From: Deltaproteobacteria bacterium | GTDB taxonomy: Bacteria > Desulfobacterota > Binatia > UBA9968 | Length of the DNA: 33,648 nucleotides | Direction of reading: 5' to 3' | Assembly: GCA_016180805.1 (NCBI GenBank) | Contig: JACPAM010000274.1 | Location: 1-33,648, forward strand | Part shown: positions 8,765-19,196 of the stretch, piece after piece | Position numbering within the stretch: the stretch's first letter is position 1 | Layout: every line of letters starts with the position of its first letter | Notes under the pieces: model-generated | What the model saw: only the letters and a program-made list of their open reading frames with translations | Told to the model about the DNA's origin: nothing | The model's database searches: none | Program-made: the position numbers and the translations under genes

Positions 8765-9916
8765 TTACTTATCGGTCAGGGCCGCCGCTTTTTCCCGGGC
8801 CCATCGATCGATTTCTAAAATCTCCTGAACCTCTCGTGGGTGGGTGCTCGCGTGAGCACCCATCGTCCGTTCGATGACGCGATGGATGTCGCGGAAACCG
8901 ACGCGCTTTTCCAGAAAAGCTGTCACGGCCACCTCATTGGCCGCATTGAGCACCGCGGGCATCGTTCCCCCCTCGACCAGAGCTCGATAGGCAAGGCTGA
9001 GCGCCGGGTATCTTCGCTTCTCCACCGGCAGAAACGTCAGCTCCCCGAGCCGGGTCAACTCCAGCGGCCGCCAGTTTGTCTTCAGCCGGCGCGGATACGA
9101 GAGCGCATAGGCAATCGGGATGCGCATATCCGGGATCCCCAACTGTGCGATGATCGATCCGTCTTGGTAGCGCACCATCGAGTGGACCACGCTTTGCGGA
9201 TGAATCACGACTTCCACTTGCGCAGGCGAGACGTCGAAAAGCCACCGCGCCTCCACCACCTCAAGCCCCTTGTTCATCATCGTCGCCGAATCGATGGTAA
9301 TTTTCGGCCCCATCTTCCAGTTCGGATGCTTCAAGGCCTCGCTAACGGTTGCACGGCTCAGGCGTCTGAGAGAAGCGCGCAGGAAAGGGCCGCCGGACGC
9401 CGTCAGGATGATGCGATCCACATCCTCGCGCCGGTTGCCCTGCAAGCATTGAAAAATGGCGCTGTGCTCGCTATCGACGGGAAGGAGCCGCACGCCCGTC
9501 CTCTTGGCCTCGCGCACGAACATTTCTCCCGCCATCACCAAAGCTTCCTTGTTGGCGAGCGCCACCTCCTTTCGTGCCCGGACCGCCTCAAACGTGGGAA
9601 CGAGGCCGGCGCCTCCCACGATCGCCGCCACCACCACATCGACTCCGCCGGCCGTCGCGACGGTCACGGCTCCCTCCTCGCCCGATAAGATCTCCACCCT
9701 GTGCGCTCCCAGAAGGCGTTTGAGCTCCGGCACGCCCTCCCTTTCGCGAATGCTGACGCACGCGGGCGAAAACTCCTTGATCTGCCCGGCCAAACGCTGC
9801 AAATTGCGCCCGGCGACGAGCCCCGTAACCTTGAACTCCTCCGGGAAGCGGCGGACCAAGTCCAGCGTGCTCAAACCCACCGAGCCCGTCGAGCCGAGGA
9901 CCGCAATCGATTTCAT
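8765..9916 (-). CDS. dxr: 1-deoxy-D-xylulose 5-phosphate reductoisomerase
   Basis: MKSIAVLGSTGSVGLSTLDLVRRFP, VDSEHSAIFQCLQG, ATMMNKGLEVVEARWLF. Confidence 0.96.
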   Translation of the reverse strand: MKSIAVLGSTGSVGLSTLDLVRRFPEEFKVTGLVAGRNLQRLAGQIKEFSPACVSIREREGVPELKRLLGAHRVEILSGEEGAVTVATAGGVDVVVAAIVGGAGLVPTFEAVRARKEVALANKEALVMAGEMFVREAKRTGVRLLPVDSEHSAIFQCLQGNRREDVDRIILTASGGPFLRASLRRLSRATVSEALKHPNWKMGPKITIDSATMMNKGLEVVEARWLFDVSPAQVEVVIHPQSVVHSMVRYQDGSIIAQLGIPDMRIPIAYALSYPRRLKTNWRPLELTRLGELTFLPVEKRRYPALSLAYRALVEGGTMPAVLNAANEVAVTAFLEKRVGFRDIHRVIERTMGAHASTHPREVQEILEIDRWAREKAAALTDK

Positions 9917-10719
9917 AGCCGGAGAAAGCGTAAATAGTAGACGGTAAACACAACGGAGAATATAAGACTATCCACTCGATCCAGCAACCCGCCGTGGCCC
10001 GGAAGCAGAGTGCCGGAATCTTTGACGGCGAACGCGCGCTTGATCCACGACTCGAAAAGGTCGCCCGCCTGCCCGAGCAGGCTCAGCACAAAAGATAAAA
10101 GCAACATCTCTGGCCACGGCGCCGACGGAAGCAAAACCCTGCCCCCGATCGCCCCGGCGAGCAGGCTCGCCCCGGTGCCTCCCACAGCCCCTTCGACGGT
10201 CTTGGCCGGGCTGATCTCGGCAGACAAACGGGTTCTTCCGAAATAGGTTCCGATGAAATAAGACGCCGTATCTCCCCCCATGATCACGAGGAGAACCCAG
10301 GTGACCCATTCCCTTCCATTCGGCATCTGATAGAGAACAAAAACATGGGGCAGCAAATACCCGACGTAGAAGACGCCGAGCAGTGTCCAGGTCAGGTATT
10401 GAAACCGCTCGCGCAGTCCCCCGCCGAAAAAGAGATAGGTCAAACACGCCACGACGGCGACGCCGCCCAACCACGATCCGGGATCCGGAAGACCCGGGAT
10501 GAGCAGACCGAAGGACACGACCGCGCCCAACAGAATCCCCAGAACCTGCTCCCGGCGCCGGCCCGGAAAGATCATAGAGAAATACTCGTACAGACCGATG
10601 GCGGTCGCGATAAAAACCAACAGCGAGAAGTGCCAAGAACGGCCCCAGCCGATGACAACGATCAAGAGGGGAATCCCCACTAGGGCAGTCGCCACCCTAG
10701 CTATGATCTTCGACCTCAC
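9913..10719 (-). CDS. cdsA: phosphatidate cytidylyltransferase (likely GTG start at 10719, overlapping the uppS stop)
   Basis: C-terminal SFVLSLLGQAGDLFESWIKRAFAVKDSGTLLPGHGGLLDRVDSL (CdsA signature). The upstream extension in the ORF track is out-of-frame uppS sequence. Confidence 0.93.
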   Translation of the reverse strand: MRSKIIARVATALVGIPLLIVVIGWGRSWHFSLLVFIATAIGLYEYFSMIFPGRRREQVLGILLGAVVSFGLLIPGLPDPGSWLGGVAVVACLTYLFFGGGLRERFQYLTWTLLGVFYVGYLLPHVFVLYQMPNGREWVTWVLLVIMGGDTASYFIGTYFGRTRLSAEISPAKTVEGAVGGTGASLLAGAIGGRVLLPSAPWPEMLLLSFVLSLLGQAGDLFESWIKRAFAVKDSGTLLPGHGGLLDRVDSLIFSVVFTVYYLRFLRL

Positions 10720-11483
10720 CGGCCTCCCTTTGCGGTGTGCAGGCTTTGGTTGACCTGTTCGTCGGTCCGGCCAAACCTCCGGTGCCGTCGTTGATACTCC
10801 AGCAGGGCCTGGAGGTATTCCCTCTCCCGAAAGTCGGGCCACAGGGTCGGCGTGACGTAGATCTCCGTGTAGGGAATTTGCCAGAGATAGAAGTTACTGA
10901 TGCGCATCTCTCCGCTGGTTCGGATCAATAGATCGGGATCCGGAATGGACCCCGTCTCCATGTGGGCCGAGACCATCGCCTCGTCGATGTCCTCCACCTT
11001 ATAAGTCCCTTCCTGAACTTTCCGCGCCATGGTCTGAACCATCTTGACGATGTCGTTTCGGCCGCTGTAACTGAGGGCTAAAAGGACCGTCATCCCCATG
11101 TTGTCGCGCGTGGCTCGCTCGGCATGCTCCAGCGTGCGCAGCACCGCCGGTGGCAGCCGCTCCTTCTCGCCGATCGCCATGAGACGGATGCCGTGCCGCA
11201 CCATCTTCGGCTGCTCCGCCTCAAGGTAGTGTTCGAGTAGGCTCATCAAGGCGTGGACCTCGTCTTTGGGGCGCAACCAGTTCTCCGTGGAGAACGCGTA
11301 CAGGGAGAGACAGGGGATACCCAGCCGGCGGCTCAACTCGACCACCGCTCGAACCGACGCCCGGCCGCGACGGTGGCCTTCGATCCGGCTCTTGCCTCGC
11401 AACCTAGCCCAGCGTCCGTTGCCGTCCATAATGATGGCGACATGCCGGGGCAACCGACTCTTGTCCAGGCCGTTTAGGTTCAT
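10716..11483 (-). CDS. uppS: undecaprenyl diphosphate synthase (likely start at 11483)
   Basis: LPRHVAIIMDGNGRWARLRGKSRIEGHRRG, LCLSLYAFSTENWLRP. The longer ORF start at 11678 overlaps frr and is unlikely. Confidence 0.95.
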   Translation of the reverse strand: MNLNGLDKSRLPRHVAIIMDGNGRWARLRGKSRIEGHRRGRASVRAVVELSRRLGIPCLSLYAFSTENWLRPKDEVHALMSLLEHYLEAEQPKMVRHGIRLMAIGEKERLPPAVLRTLEHAERATRDNMGMTVLLALSYSGRNDIVKMVQTMARKVQEGTYKVEDIDEAMVSAHMETGSIPDPDLLIRTSGEMRISNFYLWQIPYTEIYVTPTLWPDFREREYLQALLEYQRRHRRFGRTDEQVNQSLHTAKGGR

Positions 11484-11520
11484 CCTAAGATTGCTAAAGG
11501 TGGGAGGGAAGCTGCGGGCC

Positions 11521-12078
11521 TTAGACCTCCATGATCTCGTCTTCTTTGGCCTTGAGCGCCTTGTCGATCCTCCCGATGAAGTCGCCGGTGATCTTCTGAA
11601 CTCGCTCCTGACCATGCTTGCACTCGTCCTCAGTGATCTCCTTGTTCTTCTCCATCTCTTTGAGCTTCTCGATGGCAATCCGGCGATGATTCCTGACCGA
11701 GACGCGAAATTCCTCCGCGACCTTTTTGACGTGCTTCACCAGCTCCTTACGCCTTTCCTGAGTCAACTCCGGTATCGGGATGCGAATGATTTTCCCGTCG
11801 TTGCTCGGCGTCAACCCCAGGTCCGATTTCAGAATCGCCTTTTCGATGCCGCCAATGGCGCCGCGGTCGTAGGGCTGAACCACCAGCAAGCGGGGCTCCG
11901 GCGCCGATAGGTTGGACAAACGGTTTAAGGGAGTGGAGGCGCCGTAATAATCGACCATGATCCCTTCCAGGAGCGCCGTCGACGCGCGCCCGGTACGGAG
12001 CTTCGACAGGTCGCGACGGAAGGCCGCAACCGATTTGTCCATTTCCTTCTGGAGCTCGTTATAAAAGGCTTCGTTCAT
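11521..12078 (-). CDS. frr: ribosome recycling factor
   Basis: [48 protein letters not shown]. Confidence 0.97.
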   Translation of the reverse strand: MNEAFYNELQKEMDKSVAAFRRDLSKLRTGRASTALLEGIMVDYYGASTPLNRLSNLSAPEPRLLVVQPYDRGAIGGIEKAILKSDLGLTPSNDGKIIRIPIPELTQERRKELVKHVKKVAEEFRVSVRNHRRIAIEKLKEMEKNKEITEDECKHGQERVQKITGDFIGRIDKALKAKEDEIMEV

Positions 12079-12806
12079 TTTCTCCCCGTGCTCACAAGGG
12101 TTCCAATGTCTTCGCCGGCAACAACTCGCTTGATGTTGCCCTTCTGCAAGATATTGAAGACGATGATGGGCAGGTGATTGTCCATGCAGAGCGAAATCGC
12201 CGTGGAATCCATGACCTTCAGCTCCTTGTTCAGCACGTCGATGTAAGTGAGCTCCCCGTACCGCTTGGCGCCCGCGTGCTTCAGGGGATCGGCGTCATAG
12301 ACTCCGTCGACCTTGGTGGCCTTGAGGATAACCTCGGCGCCGATCTCCATGGCGCGAAGGCTCGCCGTCGTGTCGGTCGTGAAATACGGATTGCCCGTTC
12401 CGCCCGCGAAAATCACCACCCTGCCCTTCTCAAGATGGCGAGTCGCCCGGCGCCGGATGTACGGCTCCGCCACCTGACGCATCTCGATGGCCGACATCAC
12501 CCGCGTGGACACGCCGATCTTCTCCAGGGCGTCCTGTAAGGCGAGGCTGTTGATGACCGTCGCCAACATCCCCATCGTGTCCGCGGTGGCCCGTTCCATC
12601 ACCCACTCCCCCGCTTCCGCGCCGCGAAAGATGTTGCCTCCTCCCATGACCAAGGCCATCTCGCAACCAAGCGCCTTGACCTCTTTGATCTCCTCGGCAA
12701 ACGCCCGCACCATCGTGCCGTCGATGCCGAACTTCTGGGCCCCGGCCAAGACCTCGCCGGTCACCTTTAAAATGACCCGCCTATATTTAAGGTTGGAGAC
12801 AGTCAT
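12075..12806 (-). CDS. pyrH: UMP kinase
   Basis: [56 protein letters not shown] at 12806 preferred. Confidence 0.95.
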   Translation of the reverse strand: MTVSNLKYRRVILKVTGEVLAGAQKFGIDGTMVRAFAEEIKEVKALGCEMALVMGGGNIFRGAEAGEWVMERATADTMGMLATVINSLALQDALEKIGVSTRVMSAIEMRQVAEPYIRRRATRHLEKGRVVIFAGGTGNPYFTTDTTASLRAMEIGAEVILKATKVDGVYDADPLKHAGAKRYGELTYIDVLNKELKVMDSTAISLCMDNHLPIIVFNILQKGNIKRVVAGEDIGTLVSTGRK

Positions 12807-12837
12807 TGAAATGGAACCAAGCATGCAACTCGACGCA

Positions 12838-12908
12838 ATGCAAAATGAAAATTGTAAAATGCAGAATGCAAAATTTTTCCTTTTTCAATTTGCACTTTGC
12901 AATATGCC
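12838..12908. repeat. Imperfect inverted repeat of TGCAAAn words in the tsf-pyrH spacer (element A)
   Basis: Left arm AATTGTAAAATGCAGAATGCAAAA pairs imperfectly with the reverse complement of TTTTTCAATTTGCACTTTGCAATAT. Confidence 0.6.
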
Positions 12909-12911
12909 TTT

Positions 12912-13520
12912 CTAGATATTACGCTCTCTCGCCTCCCTCGCCCAAATGATAGCGTGAATGTTCTCCCCAAGCCGAGCGATCCCATCCCGAAGCAGATCCG
13001 CCACCTTGCGATCAGGATCTTTAATGAAGGCCTGCTCTAACAGACAGACCTCGGAATAAAACCGCTCCATCTTGCCTTCAACGATCTTGTCGACGACTCT
13101 TTGCGGCTTTCCGGAATCGATCGCCTGCTGCCGATAGATTGCCTGCTCTTTCTCCAGCTCCTCCGGCGAGACCTCCTCCGGCCGGATATAGCGCGGATTC
13201 GCCGCGGCAATCTGCATCGCCAAGTCCTTCAGCAAGGCTTGGAATTCCGGCGTGCGCGCCACGAAGTCGGTTTCGCAGTTGAGTTCGAGAAGAACTCCGA
13301 TTTTCCCTCCGGCGTGGATGTAGGCGCCCACGAGCCCTTCCGCAACCACCCGGCCCATCTTCTTCGCCGCGCTGGCCAGCCCCTTGCGCCGCAGAACATC
13401 GACCGCCTGTTCGACGTCTCCGCCGGACTCAGCCAGGGCCTTTTTACAGTCCATGATCCCCGCGCCGGTTTTCTCTCTGAGCTCTTTTACCGAAGCTGCG
13501 CTGACGTCCATCGAACTCAT
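12912..13520 (-). CDS. tsf: translation elongation factor Ts
   Basis: [50 protein letters not shown]. Confidence 0.97.
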   Translation of the reverse strand: MSSMDVSAASVKELREKTGAGIMDCKKALAESGGDVEQAVDVLRRKGLASAAKKMGRVVAEGLVGAYIHAGGKIGVLLELNCETDFVARTPEFQALLKDLAMQIAAANPRYIRPEEVSPEELEKEQAIYRQQAIDSGKPQRVVDKIVEGKMERFYSEVCLLEQAFIKDPDRKVADLLRDGIARLGENIHAIIWAREARERNI

Positions 13521-14308
13521 GTGCCTCCGGCGGCAGAATCCTCAATCGCTCCGCCGCCTTCCGCTTCCGCCGCCGGCTCCCCGGGGTTCTCCTTCCCCTG
13601 CTCCTTGGTCAAGGCCTGTTCGTACAGGCTCTTGCCCTCGACCACGGCGTCAGCCATCGCCGAACAAAACAAGCGAATGGCACGGATGGCGTCATCGTTG
13701 CCAGGTATCTTGTAGTCGATCATGTCGGGGTCGCAATTGGAATCAATCACCGCCACGACAGGGATGCCAAGCTTTCTCGCTTCCCGAATGGCAATCTCTT
13801 CCTGCTTCGGATCGACCACGAAGATGGCGTCGGGGAGTTTCTTCATCCCTTTGATTCCGCCCAGGGAATGCTCGAGCTTCTCTTTTTCCCGTTTGAGCCC
13901 GAGCATCTCTTTCTTGGTGAGCGCCTCAACAATCCTGGGATCGTTTTCCATCTCCTCGAGTTTTCTCAGCCGCTCGATGCTCTGGCGAATCGTAGTGAAA
14001 TTGGTCAGCGTGCCGCCGAGCCAGCGATTGTGAACATAGAACATGCCGCAGCGCTCGGCTTCCTCTCGGATCGCGTCTTGGGCCTGCTTCTTCGTCCCGA
14101 CGAAAAGCATGTTCCCGCCAGAGGCCGCCAGATTGCGCACCACAGTGGCCACCTCTTTGAACATGGTCACTGTCTGCTGCAGATCGATGATGTGGATGCC
14201 GTTGCGCGCCCCGAAGATGTACGGTTTCATCTTTGGGTTCCAACGGCTGGTTTGGTGACCAAAATGGACTCCAGCCTCCAAAAGCTGTTTCATCGATAGA
14301 TCGACCAT
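13517..14308 (-). CDS. rpsB: 30S ribosomal protein S2
   Basis: [41 protein letters not shown]. Confidence 0.98.
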   Translation of the reverse strand: MVDLSMKQLLEAGVHFGHQTSRWNPKMKPYIFGARNGIHIIDLQQTVTMFKEVATVVRNLAASGGNMLFVGTKKQAQDAIREEAERCGMFYVHNRWLGGTLTNFTTIRQSIERLRKLEEMENDPRIVEALTKKEMLGLKREKEKLEHSLGGIKGMKKLPDAIFVVDPKQEEIAIREARKLGIPVVAVIDSNCDPDMIDYKIPGNDDAIRAIRLFCSAMADAVVEGKSLYEQALTKEQGKENPGEPAAEAEGGGAIEDSAAGGT

Positions 14309-14349
14309 AAAGTAGACTCCTTCGGTTTTGTCCTCCCCTTTCCTCGCCT

Positions 14350-14449
14350 CCCCTCCGTTCCCGTCAGGGCACCTCGGAGGGGATCAGAAAGGGTGTGATT
14401 TCCGTGCTCGGTTGCGCCTCGTCCCCGGCACCCTCTAAGGAGTGCCGGG
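14350..14449 (-). promoter_or_regulatory. rpsB 5' leader with two strong tandem hairpins
   Basis: CCCCTCCG...CGGAGGGG (14350-14357/14375-14382) and CCCGGCAC...GTGCCGGG (14424-14431/14442-14449), directly upstream of rpsB. Confidence 0.45.
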
Positions 14450-14540
14450 AGGGTCGTGAAAAGGACTTAATAATCTTGCGCTTTTAACAAAGATCGGTGA
14501 TCTGTGCAAGGCAGCCTTACGGCTGGCAGCGCCGGGCGGG

Positions 14541-15878
14541 CTACTGGTTCATGGACTCAAGAAATTCTTTGTTGTCCTTGGTCCCATGGATCTTGTCCAG
14601 CAGGAACTCCATGGCCTCGACCGAGTTCAGTTGAGACAGAACCTTGCGCAGGATCCAGATCCGATTCAAATCCTCTTTGGGCAGCAGAAGCTCTTCTTTG
14701 CGCGTGCCCGACTTGTTGATGTCGATGGCCGGGAACACGCGCTTGTCCATCAGCCGGCGGTCGAGATGGATTTCCATGTTGCCGGTTCCCTTGAACTCTT
14801 CGAAGATCACCTCGTCCATGCGGCTACCCGTATCGATGAGCGCAGTCGCGATGATCGTCAGGCTTCCTCCATCCTCGATGTTACGCGCCGCCCCGAAGAA
14901 TTTTTTCGGCTTGTGCAGCGCGTTGGAATCGACGCCCCCGGAAAGGATCTTGCCGCTTGGCGGCACCACCGTGTTGTACGCGCGCGCCAGACGGGTGATG
15001 CTGTCCAGAAGGATGACGACGTCCTTGCCATGCTCGACCAGGCGCTTGGCCTTTTCGATGACCATCTCCGCCACTTGGACATGCCGCGTCGCCGGCTCGT
15101 CAAAGGTGGAACTCACCACCTCGCCTTCCACGGAGCGCTGCATATCCGTGACCTCTTCGGGCCGCTCGTCGATCAACAGGACTATGAGAATGACCTCTTG
15201 ATGGTTGCGGGCGATGGCCTTGGCGACGTTCTGGAGCATCATGGTCTTTCCGGTCCTCGGGGCGGCCACGATCAGCCCCCGCTGCCCCTTCCCGATCGGG
15301 GTCAGCAGATCGACGACCCGAGTCGTGTATTCATCGGGAGTGTACTCCAGCCGAAATCGCTCGTTGGGATAAAGGGGCGTCAGGTTATCGAACAGGATTT
15401 TGTCGCGGGCCCGCTCCGGGTCCTCGTGGTTGATCGCCTCCACCTTGAGGAGCGCAAAGTAACGCTCGCCTTCCTTGGGCGGGCGAATCTGTCCCGAGAT
15501 GATGTCTCCCGTGCGCAGGCTAAAGCGGCGGATCTGGCTCGGGGAGACGTAGATATCGTCCGGACCCGGCAGGTAGTTGTAGTCGGGCGCCCGCAGAAAT
15601 CCGAAACCGTCAGGAAGGGTTTCCAGCACGCCCTCGCCGAAGATATATCCGTTCTGCTCGGTCTGCGCCTGCAGGATGGCGAAGATCAGCTCTTGCTTGC
15701 GCATGTTGGCCGCGCCTTCGACATTGAAGCTCTTCCCGATCAGGGCCAACTCGCTGATCTTTCTTTCCTTTAACGATTTGAGGTTTAACCCGTTCTTGAG
15801 GTCGAGATCGCTGAGGTTGACGCTTGCTTCCTCAACCGCCTCCGATTCGACCCGGGTCCTGCCGCGTACCATAACCAT
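14541..15878 (-). CDS. rho: transcription termination factor Rho
   Basis: [70 protein letters not shown]. Confidence 0.97.
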   Translation of the reverse strand: MVMVRGRTRVESEAVEEASVNLSDLDLKNGLNLKSLKERKISELALIGKSFNVEGAANMRKQELIFAILQAQTEQNGYIFGEGVLETLPDGFGFLRAPDYNYLPGPDDIYVSPSQIRRFSLRTGDIISGQIRPPKEGERYFALLKVEAINHEDPERARDKILFDNLTPLYPNERFRLEYTPDEYTTRVVDLLTPIGKGQRGLIVAAPRTGKTMMLQNVAKAIARNHQEVILIVLLIDERPEEVTDMQRSVEGEVVSSTFDEPATRHVQVAEMVIEKAKRLVEHGKDVVILLDSITRLARAYNTVVPPSGKILSGGVDSNALHKPKKFFGAARNIEDGGSLTIIATALIDTGSRMDEVIFEEFKGTGNMEIHLDRRLMDKRVFPAIDINKSGTRKEELLLPKEDLNRIWILRKVLSQLNSVEAMEFLLDKIHGTKDNKEFLESMNQ

Positions 15879-15935
15879 GCCCCTCCTTTCATCCCTTACA
15901 GAGAAATACCGATGGCAAAAAATTCCATTAGATGA

Positions 15936-16136
15936 ACCACCACCCCGCCACTCAGCTTACCAGAACCGTTCTCCGATACGGCTTATAGGGTCGACAAGCT
16001 CTTTGACACGCAGGCTAATATCTCGTTCGGAATCACAATCAAACGGCTAGGCCGGACTTCAGTGAATGACTACCTTAATGTGGGGTTGGTTCCAAAGACT
16101 GTCGCTGAAATGGTTATCGAACAAAACTCATGTTAA
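15936..16136 (+). pseudogene. Possible C-terminal fragment of an unidentified protein
   Basis: Open frame without start codon: [63 protein letters not shown]. Protein-like composition; lies between rho and rluD on the opposite strand. Confidence 0.3.
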
Positions 16137-17188
16137 GAAAATCCGCCTTGCTTGTCAACCCCCTTGTCGGTTTTTCCGCCTCCCGGGACTTCCCCTCCCT
16201 TTAACAGGGCTAAAAGTTGCCTCATGTCTTCCGCCAGCGGCGCGCGAAATTCCATCCGCTTCTGAGTCCGCGGATGCTCGAAGGCAAGGCGCTCCGCATG
16301 GAGCGCCTGACGGGGAAATTCGTACAAGGGTCGAACCCCCACGGGGCCTTGGCAAGGCCAAGGTCGCTTCCCTCCGTACACGCGATCTCCTACCACAGGG
16401 TTTCCCCGCTCCGCGAGATGGACTCGGATCTGGTGGGTTCGGCCGGTTCGGGGTTTCAAGCGAAGGAAACTGACCCAGGACCATCGATCGCTATCGCGCG
16501 CAACCTTGAACGCGCCGATCGCCTCCCATCCGGTCACCGCCTCACGAACCTGCGCGACCGCGCGCAGGGTAGACATCCGTTTCCGATCGAAGCGGTGCCG
16601 GCCGATCGGTCGATCCATCAACCCCTTTGGGCCGGCCATTTTCCCCCACACCAAGGCGACGTACTCTTTGTCGACCCGCCGCTCCTTGAACTGGCGCACG
16701 AGGTGCTGGAATGCCAGTGCCGTCTTGGCGACCACCATCACGCCCGAAGTGTCCTTGTCCAGGCGATGGACAATTCCAGGACGGCGCTCGCCGCCCACGC
16801 CCGCGAGATCCGGACGGTGGTAAAGGAGCGCATTGACCAGCGTGCCGGCCGGCCGCCCGGCGCCGGGATGAACGGCGATCCCCGGGGGCTTGTTGAGGAC
16901 CAAGCAATCCCTGTCTTCGTAGAGAATGTCCAGGGGCCCTGCCTCCCGGGCCAACGAGGTCTCCCGCGCCGGCGGTAAACGAACCTCGACCCGGTCGCCC
17001 GCCTTCAATCGGGCCGCCGGCTTCGACGCCCGACCGTTTACGGTGATCTCCCCGGCGCCGATCATCTTCTGAACGGCGGACCGGTTCCAACCCTTCTCGG
17101 GGTAAAGCCCACCCAGATGGCGCGTCAGAAAAAGATCCAGACGCATTCCCTGATGGTCGCGCCCGACAGCAACGCGACAGACCGCCAT
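16133..17188 (-). CDS. rluD: RluA/RluD-family pseudouridine synthase
   Basis: S4 domain, then PGIVHRLDKDTSGVMVVAKTALAFQHLVRQFKERRVDKEYVALVWG. Confidence 0.9.
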   Translation of the reverse strand: MAVCRVAVGRDHQGMRLDLFLTRHLGGLYPEKGWNRSAVQKMIGAGEITVNGRASKPAARLKAGDRVEVRLPPARETSLAREAGPLDILYEDRDCLVLNKPPGIAVHPGAGRPAGTLVNALLYHRPDLAGVGGERRPGIVHRLDKDTSGVMVVAKTALAFQHLVRQFKERRVDKEYVALVWGKMAGPKGLMDRPIGRHRFDRKRMSTLRAVAQVREAVTGWEAIGAFKVARDSDRWSWVSFLRLKPRTGRTHQIRVHLAERGNPVVGDRVYGGKRPWPCQGPVGVRPLYEFPRQALHAERLAFEHPRTQKRMEFRAPLAEDMRQLLALLKGGEVPGGGKTDKGVDKQGGFS

Positions 17189-17196
17189 AATTCCAA

Positions 17197-18153
17197 TCAC
17201 TTCGCCGGCAGCAGGCCCCCGCCCGGTTCGATCTGGCGCAAGATGTCGCGTGCGTTGGCGACGTCTTGCTGGATCTGTTCGACCAAGAGCGCCGGAGAGG
17301 CGAATTTTTTCTCCTCGCGAATTCTTGCGACGAAAAAGAGCCGAACGGGCTGGCCGTAGAGATCTCCGTCAAAGTCGAAGAGGTAGCTCTCGACCGTCCG
17401 CGGGCCCGCGCCAAAAGTAGGGTTCAACCCGATGCTGGTGACGCTCGGCCACTGCTGCTCGCCGACTTGCAGGACCGTCGCGTAGATTCCATCGAGGGGG
17501 ACGACCTCGGTTCGCGCCGCGATATTGGCCGTGGGAAATCCCAGATCCCGACCCCTGCCGTGGCCCGCGACGACCCGCCCCGAGATAAAATGGTAGCGAC
17601 CCAGAAAACGGCGCGCTTGGTCTACTTGGCCGTGCTCGATCAGGGTCCGGATCCGACTGCTGCTGATACGCACCCCCCCCAACTCAATCGGCTCGACCAC
17701 TCCCACCCCAAACCCCATTTCGGCGCCCCAGCGCTTGAGATCCTCGACGCGCCCTTTCCTCCCCTTGCCGAAGCGCAGGTCCCTGCCCACCCAAATTTTC
17801 CGCACGTCGAGACGACCGGCCAGATAACGCCGCACGAACTCCTCAGCCTCCACATTGGCGAATGCCTGGTCGAAGTTCTGAATGATGACGATGTCGACGG
17901 CGAAAGATTGCAGCAGACGCAGCTTGTCCTTATGCGTCAAAATCAAGCGTGGCGCGCGCTCCGGCGCCAGCATCTTGAGCGGATGAGGTTCAAAGGTCAA
18001 AACCACCGACTTCCCCCCCACCGTCTTGGAATCTTCAACGACGCCGCGCAGGAGGGCCTGATGACCGAGGTGTATGCCGTCGAAGTTGCCCAGAGTCAAA
18101 ACTGGCTTGGGGATGGAAAAGCTTCCATGTTCGGTATGTCGCAAAACCTCCAT
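17197..18153 (-). CDS. ribF: bifunctional riboflavin kinase/FAD synthetase
   Basis: LTLGNFDGIHLGHQALLRGVVE; GRGRDLGFPTANIA; ESYLFDFDGDLYGQPVRLFFVARIREEKKFAS. Confidence 0.94.
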   Translation of the reverse strand: MEVLRHTEHGSFSIPKPVLTLGNFDGIHLGHQALLRGVVEDSKTVGGKSVVLTFEPHPLKMLAPERAPRLILTHKDKLRLLQSFAVDIVIIQNFDQAFANVEAEEFVRRYLAGRLDVRKIWVGRDLRFGKGRKGRVEDLKRWGAEMGFGVGVVEPIELGGVRISSSRIRTLIEHGQVDQARRFLGRYHFISGRVVAGHGRGRDLGFPTANIAARTEVVPLDGIYATVLQVGEQQWPSVTSIGLNPTFGAGPRTVESYLFDFDGDLYGQPVRLFFVARIREEKKFASPALLVEQIQQDVANARDILRQIEPGGGLLPAK

Positions 18154-18278
18154 GATTTCGCTTGGACGAGCCGCCCGCTTTCAGCTTTGCCCTCCGTCCA
18201 TGGGCGGATGGAAATGAGAGTCTAAAGAAAGATCGCTTAACAGCTCAGGAGGGATGGGGATCAAAGCTCACGGTTCGG

Positions 18279-19160
18279 TCATAACTCCAGTGTCTTAAGC
18301 TTTTGCTGCGCTTTCAGCGCCTCTTCGGATTGAGGATAGCGATCCATCAGTTCCTGAAGGATGAGGCGCGCATCGACCTTGTCGCCGAGCTCCGAAAAGG
18401 CGAATCCTAACTTCAGGAGCGCCGCCGGCACCTTGTCCCCCTTGGGATACTTCCGGCGAACCGCGTCGAACTCAAGAATCGCCTGATCGAACTCCCGCAG
18501 GGCGTAATGCCCCTCGCCGATCCAATACTGCGCGTTGTCCGCAAGGTCGCTCTCGGGATGCTTCTTGAGAAAGTCTTGAAAGCGAGCGATCGCGCCTCGA
18601 TAGTCTTTACGCTCCATCAACGCCAACGCCGCTTCGTAATCTTTTTTCGCCAGCTCGTCCGGGGAAAGAGTTGGCCCCGGCGACCGGGCTACAACGGGAG
18701 GCGCCGGAGCCGGCGGGGGCGGCGGTTTAGCCCTCTGGACGGTCGTCAGAGTCTCGCGCAGCAAACGCAACTCATCCTCCCGGGCTTTCAGGAGCGCGGC
18801 TTGAAGCTTCAGGTCGCTGTCGATTTTCGCCAGCCTGGACTCCAACTCTCGGATCCGCTGATCCCCCGCCCGAACCGATTCGCCCAACTGGCGATCCACC
18901 TGCGCCCGCACCTCCTCCAGATTTTCTTTCAAAACGCCGACCTCCCGCTGCGCCTGTTGCAGGTTGGCGCGCGTGTCCGCCAGCGTTTCCCGAATGCTGT
19001 CGATCTCCCCCCGTAACGCCGTGCTGTTTTTTTGCAGGTCGGCTTGCTCGAAGCGAAGGCGGCGCTGCTCCCGTTCAATAAGGTCAACCTGCTGCGGGAT
19101 GGCGCACGCCGAAACAACCCCTCCCCCGAGCAGGAGGAGTAGGGACAGAGACCGCATCAT
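18279..19160 (-). CDS. cpoB: Tol-Pal system protein YbgF/CpoB (coiled coil plus TPR)
   Basis: Lipoprotein-like N-terminus, coiled coil, then YEAALALMERKDYRGAIARFQDFLKKHPESDLADNAQYWIGEGHYALREFDQAILEFDAVRRKYPKGDKVPAALLKLGFAF. Confidence 0.9.
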   Translation of the reverse strand: MMRSLSLLLLLGGGVVSACAIPQQVDLIEREQRRLRFEQADLQKNSTALRGEIDSIRETLADTRANLQQAQREVGVLKENLEEVRAQVDRQLGESVRAGDQRIRELESRLAKIDSDLKLQAALLKAREDELRLLRETLTTVQRAKPPPPPAPAPPVVARSPGPTLSPDELAKKDYEAALALMERKDYRGAIARFQDFLKKHPESDLADNAQYWIGEGHYALREFDQAILEFDAVRRKYPKGDKVPAALLKLGFAFSELGDKVDARLILQELMDRYPQSEEALKAQQKLKTLEL

Positions 19161-19196
19161 GCGACGTGAAAGACCCGAGGAGCCTGTCGCGCGCTC

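Noticed and set aside
10716-11678. 320-aa version of UppS with an extra 65-aa N-terminus
   Set aside because: The extension is frr sequence read in another frame; the conserved start region begins at 11483.
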